Assembly: GCF_003610555.1 (NCBI RefSeq)
Contig: NZ_RAPQ01000008.1
Coordinates: 2,162,490 to 2,226,489, forward strand
DNA: 64,000 nt
Direction: 5' to 3'
DNA from: Marinifilum flexuosum
GTDB taxonomy: Bacteria; Bacteroidota; Bacteroidia; Bacteroidales; Marinifilaceae
The notes under the pieces are model-generated. The model was not told the DNA's origin and searched no databases. It saw only the letters and a list, made by a program, of their open reading frames with translations. Below, piece by piece: positions 8,043 through 15,740 of the stretch; within the stretch, counting starts at the first letter, position 1, and each line of letters begins with the position of its first letter. The translations under genes were made by a program, and so were the position numbers.

Positions 8043-9719
8043 CTATTTCTTTTCCTCGTATCCATCATTGTGAACCGAATTTACTGCACGTCCCGATGGG
8101 TCTGCATTGTTCTGGAAAGCTTCGTCCCATGCTAATGCTTCGGCTGTACTACATGCAATAGACGGAATGGATGGAACACATGCCGCTGCAGTATCAGAAG
8201 CAAAATGCTCAGCAAAAATTGCCCTGTAGTAATATTCTTCCTTCGACATAGGTGGATTAACAGGGAATCGATAAGCCGCATTTTTCAATTGCTCATCGCT
8301 AATTTCATTCTCTGCAATGTCACGCAAGGTGTCAATCCAGTTGTATCCAACACCATCAGAGAATTGTTCTTTTTGTCTCCAGGCCACTTCTTCCGGCAAA
8401 TAATCTTCAAAAGCTTTACGGATTACCCATTTCTCCATCTTACCATCCTTTGCCATTTTATCCTCAGGATTAATTCTCATGGCAATGTCAAGGAACTCTT
8501 TATCAAGAAAAGGCACACGACTTTCTACTCCCCACGAAGCCATCGACTTGTTGGAACGCAAGCAATCGAACAAGTGTAGCTTGCTTAGTTTACGAAGTGT
8601 TTCGCTATGAAATTCTTTTGCATTAGGCGCTTTGTGAAAGTACAAGTATCCACCAAACATCTCATCGGCACCTTCGCCGGAAAGTACCATCTTAATGCCC
8701 ATCGATTTGATAACACGAGCCATCATATACATAGGAGTAGAAGCACGTACGGTGGTTACATCGTAGGTCTCCAAATGATAGATTACATCGCGAACTGCAT
8801 CCAATCCTTCCTGAACGGTAAATGTGATTTCGTGGTGAACCGTTCCAATATGATCAGCTACCTTACGTGAGGCAGCCAAATCTGGCGATCCTTCCAATCC
8901 AATGGCAAAAGAGTGCAATTGTGGATACCATGCATCTTGCTCATCGCCAGACTCTACACGCTTGGAAGCATATTTCTTGGCAATGGCAGAAATAACAGAT
9001 GAATCCAATCCACCGGATAGAAGCACACCATACGGTACATCAGACATCAACTGACGATGAACTGCATCTTCCAATCCCTTGCGAAGTGCTGCCATATCAG
9101 TTTCATTGTCTTTCACGTTCTCATAGTCCATCCAGTCGCGCTGGTACCACTCTTTAACTTCACCATCCTTGCTGTACAAGAACTTCCCTGGCAGGAATTC
9201 TTCAATCTTGTTACAATATCCTTCTAAAGCTTTCAATTCTGAAGCCACATAGTAGTTACCATGCTGATCCCAACCCTGATACAATGGAATAATTCCCATA
9301 TGATCGCGACCAACCAGGTAAATATCTTTCTCTTTATCGTACAAGGCAAATGCGAAGATTCCATTCAAATCATCGATAAAATCAATTCCTTTTTGCTTGT
9401 ACAACGCCAAAATTACTTCGCAATCAGATTTGGTCAAGAACTCATAGGATCCGTTCATCTGATTTCGAATGTCCATATGATTATAGATTTCTCCATTAAC
9501 AGCCAAGACCAAATTGCCATCTTTGCTGTAAAGGGGTTGTCCTCCTGATTGAGGATCTACAATCGATAGTCTCTCGTGCGATAAAATCGCTTTTTCATCA
9601 CAAAATATACCTGACCAATCGGGACCTCTGTGACGAATTTTTTTGGACATTTCCAGTACCTGAGGGCGTAATTCCTGTGAATCTACCTTCAAGTCGAATA
9701 CTGCTACGAATCCACACAT
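8043..9719 (-). CDS. asnB: Asparagine synthase B, glutamine-hydrolysing
   Basis: A 558-residue cytoplasmic enzyme that makes asparagine from aspartate, glutamine and ATP. Met-Cys-Gly at the N terminus exposes Cys2, the nucleophile of the class II glutaminase domain (about residues 1-190, with RHRGPDWSG and NGEIYNH). The synthetase domain follows with the PP-loop SGGLDSSVISAIAK and SGEGADEMFGGYLYFHKAP. Length and motif order match bacterial AsnB. It is monocistronic: terminator downstream, and a ~500-bp upstream region with a hairpin (9748-9772) and repeat elements. Confidence 0.97.
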   Translation of the reverse strand: MCGFVAVFDLKVDSQELRPQVLEMSKKIRHRGPDWSGIFCDEKAILSHERLSIVDPQSGGQPLYSKDGNLVLAVNGEIYNHMDIRNQMNGSYEFLTKSDCEVILALYKQKGIDFIDDLNGIFAFALYDKEKDIYLVGRDHMGIIPLYQGWDQHGNYYVASELKALEGYCNKIEEFLPGKFLYSKDGEVKEWYQRDWMDYENVKDNETDMAALRKGLEDAVHRQLMSDVPYGVLLSGGLDSSVISAIAKKYASKRVESGDEQDAWYPQLHSFAIGLEGSPDLAASRKVADHIGTVHHEITFTVQEGLDAVRDVIYHLETYDVTTVRASTPMYMMARVIKSMGIKMVLSGEGADEMFGGYLYFHKAPNAKEFHSETLRKLSKLHLFDCLRSNKSMASWGVESRVPFLDKEFLDIAMRINPEDKMAKDGKMEKWVIRKAFEDYLPEEVAWRQKEQFSDGVGYNWIDTLRDIAENEISDEQLKNAAYRFPVNPPMSKEEYYYRAIFAEHFASDTAAACVPSIPSIACSTAEALAWDEAFQNNADPSGRAVNSVHNDGYEEKK

Positions 9720-9747
9720 AAAAATTTAGTTTAATAGTTACTTAAAT

Positions 9748-9772
9748 GTCGCCAAACGGTTATTTGGCGAAT
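9748..9772. promoter_or_regulatory. Small hairpin upstream of asnB
   Basis: TCGCCAAA-CGGTTA-TTTGGCGA forms an 8-bp stem about 30 bases upstream of the asnB start, so it would lie in the 5' untranslated region. It could control translation or be an operator; the sequence does not decide. Confidence 0.4.
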
Positions 9773-9981
9773 GGTTAATTTTGATATACAGTTTGAAAAT
9801 ACAACTTTATAATCAGATTACCTTGTAAAAATTATGCGTTATCGTTTGCGATTGCATGAAAAATACAAATGTACCCTTTGTGAGAGGGTGTTTGTGTGTA
9901 GAAAAGTAAGTTTTGGAAAATGGTGTTGGGAGTAAAAATATTCATGATTAAATGGAAAACACCAACAAAAATGAAAGTTAC

Positions 9982-10142
9982 GGTACTCTGTACCTAAGTA
10001 GACTCTTAGATGACCAAACTATAAATTTTACACAGCTCTGCTGCTTTTCTGATGAATTTGAATTGAGTATTACCTAGGTGCTGAGCACCTTGACATTTAT
10101 AGATAACTTGATAATTTTACGAATATTAAGGTACAGAGTACC
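9982..10142. repeat. REP-like palindromic repeat cluster
   Basis: Three small hairpins sit here: GGTAC-TCT-GTACC (9982-9994), AGGTGC-TGA-GCACCT (10076-10090) and GGTAC-AGA-GTACC (10130-10142); the outer two can pair with each other over 14 bases. On the minus strand the part 10048 to 9982 reads AAAGCAGCAGAGCTG...GTAAAATTTATAG...GGTACAGAGTACC, closely matching the element at 45634-45699. This suggests a dispersed, non-coding repeat family present here as two inverted copies. Confidence 0.6.
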
Positions 10143-10182
10143 CTTATCTATTTCATTAAGATTTTGAAGACTTTCAGAAAAC

Positions 10183-10208
10183 AAAGGACACTTTATACAG
10201 TGTCCTTT
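10183..10208 (-). terminator. Terminator after the thioredoxin-like gene
   Basis: AAAGGACAC and GTGTCCTTT pair around an 8-nt loop, 27 bases beyond the stop at 10235 on the minus strand. It is followed on that strand by TTTTCTGAAAGT. Confidence 0.75.
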
Positions 10209-10234
10209 GTTCTTATCTCTTTTAATAAGCGGTA

Positions 10235-11662
10235 TTAATTATTTTTCAATTCGTTATCCAAAAATAATTTCAGATTATCGATATCGAGTCGCTTTGCGAT
10301 AATTTTTTTGTCTTTATCGAGTAGGTATATAATGGGTGTACTATATACATCGTAAAATATTCTAAAATTGGTTTGAAATTCAGGATCATAACAATTGATA
10401 AAATCATATATGTCGTAATCATGAATGGCATTTTCCCACATTTCCTTTTGATCTTGAGTACAAACTGCAAATACTTTTAGGCCTTTGTCTTGGTATTTGT
10501 CTAAGATTTCTGTTTTTAATTTAGGAGTAACCTTCTTACAGTGTCCACAATCAGGTTCCCAAAAATAAAGTACGGTTAGTGGAGCTTCAATCTCGTGTAG
10601 TCGTATAAATTCACCTTCAGGTGTTTGCATGAGTAAATCCTGTGATTTCATTCCAATCAGATTGAATTGAGTTTTGATAACCCGTTCTCTGATATTGGCC
10701 ATTAGAGTAGAATCGGCCCAAGTGGCTTGTCCACTTAAATAATATCTTTTTGCCAGGTTTACAAAGGCAGCATCCATACCCATTACCTTACTCTTTACCG
10801 CAAAGTTTAAGGCATATTGAGTTAAATACTGGAAAAATGTTGTATCCGGACGAGCATTTTCAATCAGTTTTACCGACTCTTTTACAATGGAATCAGGGCT
10901 TTGAACGAGTATTTTTTCGTAAAAGAAATCCAGCTTCTTCTTCAATATAGGAGTTCTTAGGTACCTGTTATCAGTAAAGTTTACATGATCGAAATAATGA
11001 TCTTTATTATACAAATAAGATTTGCGTTGAATTACCTTGTCGCGATCAGGAGTGCTTTCCGGAACTTCATTTTTAAAATCAGGAATTTTAGGAGACAAAG
11101 TAAACTGGGCAAATTTCTGAACAAATGAATTTTCAGGGAATTCAGATTTTAACTTTTCGATGTAAGCTCTTACTTCGATATCAGTATTTTTAAATTGTTT
11201 TCTGAATTTTTCCTTTTCAGAATCGTCAGTTGCTTTTTTATATGCTTCTTGTATTGCTTTTGATTTTTCATTCTGAGATTTCATAAACTTCTGAAAGTTA
11301 TGAAATCCATCAGTTTCTTTGGATCCATCTACCGATATACTACCAATAAAATCTTTTGGATCGGCTGAAATTGAGAACTCCTGATCTTCTCCAATTAATA
11401 AATCAAAATATTTCTGACTTGGCAAATAAATTACATAAATCCCTTGATCCAGAACTTTATCTTTTGAAAACTTTCCTTTGCCATTAATCAATTGTGTTGT
11501 GTCATCGGCAAAAATTCTTCCATCGAAATAATGGGCAAGATAAGCCGTGGAATCATTACAATTTATAAGTTGTACTGAAATATCATATTTCTGGGCATTT
11601 AAATTTGTAGTTGTAAATGTGCAGAAAATCAGCGCACAAAGAGAATAAAAAATGTTTTTCAT
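10235..11662 (-). CDS. Exported thioredoxin-fold protein (TlpA-like, DUF4369/DUF5106 type)
   Basis: A 475-residue exported protein. A Sec signal peptide covers about residues 1-23 (ends NLNAQ). The N-terminal beta domain (about 25-120) resembles DUF4369 seen in Bacteroidota TlpA proteins. A long helical middle part follows, and a C-terminal thioredoxin domain (about 340-475) with the redox pair WEPDCGHCKK and the cis-proline region YSTPIIYLLD. It likely reduces or isomerises disulfides in the periplasm; the substrate is unknown. It is monocistronic with its own terminator. Confidence 0.85.
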   Translation of the reverse strand: MKNIFYSLCALIFCTFTTTNLNAQKYDISVQLINCNDSTAYLAHYFDGRIFADDTTQLINGKGKFSKDKVLDQGIYVIYLPSQKYFDLLIGEDQEFSISADPKDFIGSISVDGSKETDGFHNFQKFMKSQNEKSKAIQEAYKKATDDSEKEKFRKQFKNTDIEVRAYIEKLKSEFPENSFVQKFAQFTLSPKIPDFKNEVPESTPDRDKVIQRKSYLYNKDHYFDHVNFTDNRYLRTPILKKKLDFFYEKILVQSPDSIVKESVKLIENARPDTTFFQYLTQYALNFAVKSKVMGMDAAFVNLAKRYYLSGQATWADSTLMANIRERVIKTQFNLIGMKSQDLLMQTPEGEFIRLHEIEAPLTVLYFWEPDCGHCKKVTPKLKTEILDKYQDKGLKVFAVCTQDQKEMWENAIHDYDIYDFINCYDPEFQTNFRIFYDVYSTPIIYLLDKDKKIIAKRLDIDNLKLFLDNELKNN

Positions 11663-11844
11663 TTGTAAATATCTATTGATAAGTATAAAGTCAGCGAAAA
11701 TTACAAAACTTTTTCAAGTGAGTAGATATTTTTATTGACTTAAATGTTTAACGAAATCTTAAAAGAAATGTTAGGTGATGGAGTTCATAAGTTTAATTTA
11801 CTTGTGTTTTAGGTTTTACGACTGGTTCGGACCATAAAAATAGA

Positions 11845-11872
11845 AAGCCTGCCAGAGTTTTCTGGCAGGCTT
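11845..11872 (-). terminator. Terminator downstream of the peroxiredoxin
   Basis: A perfect 12-bp stem AAGCCTGCCAGA / TCTGGCAGGCTT with a 4-nt loop lies just beyond the stop at 11897. On the minus strand the stem is followed by TCTATTTTTATGG, an acceptable U-tract. Confidence 0.8.
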
Positions 11873-11896
11873 AAGTTTGTTAAACTAGCGTTAAAG

Positions 11897-12631
11897 CTAG
11901 TGAGCAATCGGTTCCTTTCTTAGGATGGTATTCCAAATTTCTTCTTCTTTCAGTTTTTTGGTACAGAAAAACCAATCGTAGCATTTTAAATCTTCTTCGG
12001 TATTTTCCATTCTGTCCTTAGCCACACCACATGATCCGGCAGGAGGGACTATAACTTCATCTCCTGGTTTCCAATCAGCTGGAGTGGCAACAGAAAATTT
12101 GTCGGCAGTTTGCAATGCCACAAGCACTCTGTAAATTTCATCGAAATTACGTCCAAGGCTTAGTGGATAATATATAATGGTTCGAATAATGCCATGAGGA
12201 TCAATGAAAAATACAGCTCTTACAGCTTTGGTGCTGTCTTCGCCAGGCTGAATCATACCATACTTGTTGGCTACCTCCATTTTTATGTCCTCAATAAGGG
12301 GGAATTGTACCTCAATATCTTTCATGCCTTTGTATTCAATTTTTTCTTTAATGGTTCTAAGCCATGCAATGTGGCTATACAATCCATCTACCGATAGTCC
12401 AACCAAATCACAATTGGCTTGATTGAATTGGTTTTCCATTTTTGCAAAGGTCATAAATTCAGAAGTACAAACAGGAGTAAAATCTGCAGGATGACTAAAT
12501 AGAATTACCCACCTACCTCTGTAATCGTTAGGAAAGTGTATGTCGCCTTGAGTTGTAATAGCCCTAAATTCAGGAGCTTTATCCCCAATTCTTGGCATGT
12601 TAACAGTTTTAAGTTCTGAGTGTTCGTTCAT
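11897..12631 (-). CDS. Peroxiredoxin, Prx6/archaeal-type with three cysteines
   Basis: A 244-residue cytoplasmic thiol peroxidase that reduces H2O2 and organic peroxides. The peroxidatic Cys55 sits in HPADFTPVCTSE. Further cysteines are at about 201, 217 and 223 (GSCGVAKDR, KCYDWFFC). The six-residue spacing of the last two matches the resolving pair in archaeal Prx6-like enzymes, so a 2-Cys type cycle is plausible although the fold is of the 1-Cys group. An 8-bp dyad ATTGACAT-GCAG-ATGTCAAT lies about 140 bp upstream. Confidence 0.93.
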   Translation of the reverse strand: MNEHSELKTVNMPRIGDKAPEFRAITTQGDIHFPNDYRGRWVILFSHPADFTPVCTSEFMTFAKMENQFNQANCDLVGLSVDGLYSHIAWLRTIKEKIEYKGMKDIEVQFPLIEDIKMEVANKYGMIQPGEDSTKAVRAVFFIDPHGIIRTIIYYPLSLGRNFDEIYRVLVALQTADKFSVATPADWKPGDEVIVPPAGSCGVAKDRMENTEEDLKCYDWFFCTKKLKEEEIWNTILRKEPIAH

Positions 12632-12771
12632 ATCGTAAGGTTTTGATGTTTATTGGTTTGAGTTGATTTTGAACTTTTTTAAACTCTATAGAGTAAGAAT
12701 GCTGAGAGTGATGAAGCATTAGGGAATACAGATTAAGCTAATAATCTGCCGAAGTATATTAAAGTTACTTC

Positions 12772-12791
12772 ATTGACATGCAGATGTCAAT
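12772..12791. promoter_or_regulatory. Inverted repeat upstream of the peroxiredoxin
   Basis: ATTGACAT and ATGTCAAT flank 4 bases. It lies between the upstream gene's stop and the peroxiredoxin start. It could be an operator for a peroxide-responsive regulator or a weak terminator without a U-tract; the former is favoured because no T run follows. This is inference only. Confidence 0.35.
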
Positions 12792-12854
12792 AGTTAGGTA
12801 GGTGTAATTACTTAATTTTAAATAAGTTTTAATTAAAGGGAAGTGTTCGAAATA

Positions 12855-13235
12855 TTATTTTTTCACATGAACGGGGTCTATTTCAAGCCAGTTTAAAGCT
12901 TCTTCTTCTGTATAAAATACTTTGGCATTCTGAATTCGCACCTGAATTTCGAATAGCATAGCCATAGGAGTGTCGTAACTGTGGCTAACAAGTATTGCAC
13001 ATTTATTTAGGATGGGACTGTACTTCTCATACTCATCAATATAATCATCTAAATCTTTAATATTTAAAAGAACTTTGGCTCGGGTAAAATCAGAAATTAC
13101 ATTGTAGGATTCATTAAATAACTCATCAGTGCGAGTGCTTAAGGTATGCTGAATTAGGTCATTCCATTTGAAATAACCATAGTAATATTCTTTAATGAGT
13201 TTTAAGTCAGGAAGTATTTCGTATTTGAACTTCAT
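12855..13235 (-). CDS. Small STAS/SpoIIAA-like protein, unknown function
   Basis: A 126-residue soluble protein. The order of predicted strands and helices (YEILPDLKLIKEYYYG, YNVISDFTRAKV, KCAILVSHSYDTPMAMLFE, AKVFYTEEEALNWL) resembles the SpoIIAA-like/STAS fold found in many Bacteroidota hypothetical proteins. No phosphorylatable serine in the canonical position is obvious. It follows the FRG-domain gene by 54 bp on the same strand and may be co-transcribed with it. Confidence 0.7.
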   Translation of the reverse strand: MKFKYEILPDLKLIKEYYYGYFKWNDLIQHTLSTRTDELFNESYNVISDFTRAKVLLNIKDLDDYIDEYEKYSPILNKCAILVSHSYDTPMAMLFEIQVRIQNAKVFYTEEEALNWLEIDPVHVKK

Positions 13236-13289
13236 ACCTTTTGCTTTTAATTAAAGATAAAAAGATCAATCAATTCAAACAAAAAAGTT

Positions 13290-14123
13290 TTACTGATGAT
13301 TGGTTTCCAAACTTAGATTCTTCTGTTTTTTAGAATCAGTAGGAGAATAATGTCTGGTTAGCCATTTGCTTAATCCATCCATTCCAGGAAAAAGAACTCG
13401 TTCGTTAATGTTTACCTGATCCAGTTTGTCACGAATTTCCCATTTCATAGCTGCTGGAATTCGTATCCTAAAATACAAATCAGGTTTATCCATTAACCAA
13501 GAATTTAGAATAGAACTGGAATGCGACATGAAGGTAAATATCCCATATTGATTTACAATTCGATCATCCAATGATGGAGGTTCAAATGCCACCACGAAAT
13601 CGCTCTTTTCTTTCGATAATTCTCTTAAATCCTGATAAAGTTCATGCAGCATTTCAATGGTAAAGCTATTGGAACCAATTTGATGCAGTTTGTATTGCAA
13701 ATTTTCAGGTAGGTAGTTTTTTAAACTTTCGTAATTCAATGCCCAAATCACACCATCGTGATGATACTTTTCAATCTCGGCAGTTGCAAAATGCAATGCC
13801 ACGTAAGGAGAGTAGGTCCAATCTAAAAGTCTAGTTGGAAGGCCATGATGTTGTGCTAAAGCTAGCCATTCCCAATCTGATTTGTTATTAATATCTGGTC
13901 GGAAGGAATACTTTTTAAAATTTCGTAACAAGTGAAATTCTAATTCATCATAGGGTCCTTTTAATCGAATCAACGAAGTTTTCAATTGATAATCAAACTT
14001 TGATAGTCCTCTATAAATATAAGGGGACCTTATTCTGTTTATCTTGTCATTATATGAATCGGTAAAGAGTACTTCTTGCAGTTCGGACCAAGATGTAGGA
14101 ATAATTTCTTTCTTCAATTCCAT
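13290..14123 (-). CDS. FRG-domain protein
   Basis: A 277-residue protein of the FRG family, named for its conserved Phe-Arg-Gly like motif; here it appears as YIYRGLSKFDYQLKTSLIR (about residues 35-55), followed by WEWLALAQHHGLPTRLLDWTYSPYVALHFA (about 105-135). FRG domains have been found in phage-defence and toxin-like settings as well as in chromosomal genes of unknown role; no biochemical function is certain. No partner toxin, ATPase or nuclease gene is adjacent. The only close neighbour is the STAS-like gene downstream. Confidence 0.85.
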   Translation of the reverse strand: MELKKEIIPTSWSELQEVLFTDSYNDKINRIRSPYIYRGLSKFDYQLKTSLIRLKGPYDELEFHLLRNFKKYSFRPDINNKSDWEWLALAQHHGLPTRLLDWTYSPYVALHFATAEIEKYHHDGVIWALNYESLKNYLPENLQYKLHQIGSNSFTIEMLHELYQDLRELSKEKSDFVVAFEPPSLDDRIVNQYGIFTFMSHSSSILNSWLMDKPDLYFRIRIPAAMKWEIRDKLDQVNINERVLFPGMDGLSKWLTRHYSPTDSKKQKNLSLETNHQ

Positions 14124-14209
14124 GGAATAGATTGTTAGTGGTTTTACTACTTAAATTTGGGAATAATGATTAACATTTAAGTAATGAAAACCTTAATTTT
14201 TTGCATAAA

Positions 14210-14240
14210 AAAAAGTTACCTCGATTTGAAGTAACTTTTT
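14210..14240 (-). terminator. Terminator of the DUF4382 lipoprotein gene
   Basis: AAAAAGTTAC and GTAACTTTTT pair around 11 bases, with extended A/T runs on both sides, 27 bases after the stop at 14267. Confidence 0.8.
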
Positions 14241-14266
14241 ATTAATCTTTAGATAGTAGTCTATTG

Positions 14267-15070
14267 CTAATTGTTTTGTACTACAGCATCAATCTCAATG
14301 TTTCCAGCATCCGTAATGTTACCTATAGTTACTGCAATATTTTCCACTTCTATTTCATTGTAGCCTTCAATAGGTTCAATTGCTAATTTGTATATTCCGG
14401 CTTCTAAGCCTTTGATTAGGAATTCCCCATTTTCCTCAGCTATTGTTGATATAGTATCCAAACCGATTACGGCATGAATTGTTGGAAGTGCTTCAGTAGG
14501 AGATACGGTTCCACTAATAGCTCCTGTAGTGGCTTCATTAAAAGTTCTGATTACAGGCTTTAATTTATAAGAACCATTACCAGTTTTAACAACTGAACGA
14601 GCGGCATCAAAATCTATCCAAAGCTTATATTCAATTCCAGCCAAAAAGTCATCATGAATTTGAAATTTCAATCCAGATGTTTGAGCAGAAGGAGTATCCA
14701 AATCATACTCAACACCATCAATCACAACAGAATTGTTGTCACCTAGAATTAATCTCATTTGTGAAACTGTTCCGCTCGGCATATCCTGATCAACTAAAAG
14801 TGTATCTACACCATTGTTGAATTCAAGTAAATCGTATACGCCAGAATTTATCATATTCATTACCTGCCATCCATTTTCTTCGCTTTTATTTTCAGAGGAA
14901 TGAATCTGAATTCCTTGGATATCAATATTTACTTTATCGTACTGACCCGGAGCATCGGTTAATCTAATTTTTACAGGAGTTGTTGATTTTGAGTCGTCAT
15001 CAGAACACTGTACAAATAGGAATGTTACCAATAGAAGTGATAGTACACTTAGAGCTTTTGCAATTTTCAT
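14267..15070 (-). CDS. DUF4382 lipoprotein
   Basis: A 267-residue secreted lipoprotein. The signal peptide ends in the lipobox LFVQC (Cys22), followed by the acidic SDDDS typical of surface-exported lipoproteins in Bacteroidota. The DUF4382 domain (about 33-180) shows VKIRLTDAPGQYDKVNIDIQGIQIH and WIDFDAARSVVKTGNGSYKLKPVIR. The C-terminal 80 residues look like a carboxypeptidase-regulatory-like beta sandwich (GAISGTV...LEAGIYKLAIEP). The function of the family is unknown. Confidence 0.88.
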   Translation of the reverse strand: MKIAKALSVLSLLLVTFLFVQCSDDDSKSTTPVKIRLTDAPGQYDKVNIDIQGIQIHSSENKSEENGWQVMNMINSGVYDLLEFNNGVDTLLVDQDMPSGTVSQMRLILGDNNSVVIDGVEYDLDTPSAQTSGLKFQIHDDFLAGIEYKLWIDFDAARSVVKTGNGSYKLKPVIRTFNEATTGAISGTVSPTEALPTIHAVIGLDTISTIAEENGEFLIKGLEAGIYKLAIEPIEGYNEIEVENIAVTIGNITDAGNIEIDAVVQNN

Positions 15071-15240
15071 AGCAGTATAGTTTTATTAATAATTAATTGT
15101 ATAACGAAGGATGTATTATTTGATTCGTTACTCAAAAGCCAATAAAACCAATAAACATGCCAGAAGAATGACCTTATAATGTAATTCACAGGTTATCATT
15201 GGAAAAACAAATATGAATGTAGAATAGTTTAAAATAAAAA

Positions 15241-15259
15241 ATGGGGAAATTATCCCCAT
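15241..15259 (-). terminator. Short hairpin with U-tract
   Basis: ATGGGGA-AATTA-TCCCCAT, followed on the minus strand by a T-rich run, lies beyond the larger hairpin at 15285-15360. Together they probably end transcription of the efflux operon before the DUF4382 gene. Confidence 0.6.
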
Positions 15260-15284
15260 TTGTTCTAAATATCTACAATGTTGG

Positions 15285-15360
15285 TGGGGTATTCCTGTAC
15301 TTATGATTTAGTTGTAAGTAATGTATGTAGTAATAAAATCATAAGTACAGGAATACCCCA
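15285..15360. repeat. Perfect 25-bp inverted repeat (large hairpin)
   Basis: Bases 15285-15309 and 15336-15360 are exact reverse complements of each other (arms begin TGGGGTATTCCTG and end CAGGAATACCCCA) around a 26-nt loop. The right arm ends five bases before the HMA gene stop at 15366. No T run follows, so it is not a textbook terminator. It could stabilise the operon's 3' end, or be a small palindromic mobile element. Confidence 0.85.
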
Positions 15361-15365
15361 TTACA

Positions 15366-15704
15366 TTATTTTCTTTCGTATTTGCAGCAAGAATGAAGTT
15401 TGTTGTACACTTCATCATTTGCTTTTATTTTCTCTGTATCATATCCAACCTTGGCGATTGCTTTGTGAATTGCATCCAAGCTAGTTTTTTCAGTATCAAA
15501 ACTTACTTTTATAACCTTTGTTTTCTTGTCCCAATCAGCCATGGTAACTCCATCAACCGATTTTGCAGCAGTTTCAATTGTCTTTTCACACATGCCACAG
15601 TTTCCTGAAACTTTGAAGCTTGCCTTTTTGTTTTCTGCTTGCACAGAGTATGAGAGGGTAATCATGGCTACGATTCCCAATAGTGATAACAATTTCTTTT
15701 TCAT
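15366..15704 (-). CDS. Exported HMA-domain metal-binding protein
   Basis: A 112-residue periplasmic protein: Sec signal peptide (about 1-23, ending VQAE) followed by one heavy-metal-associated ferredoxin-like domain with the metal-binding motif GNCGMCEKTIE (Cys36 and Cys39 region). A further CysCys lies near the C terminus (LHSCCKYERK). It probably passes copper(I) or silver(I) to the Cus pump, replacing CusF. It is the last gene of the operon, 36 bp after the adaptor gene. Confidence 0.9.
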   Translation of the reverse strand: MKKKLLSLLGIVAMITLSYSVQAENKKASFKVSGNCGMCEKTIETAAKSVDGVTMADWDKKTKVIKVSFDTEKTSLDAIHKAIAKVGYDTEKIKANDEVYNKLHSCCKYERK

Positions 15705-15740
15705 TTTGTTCTAATTTAAATTTGACTTGTTTATTTGTGT

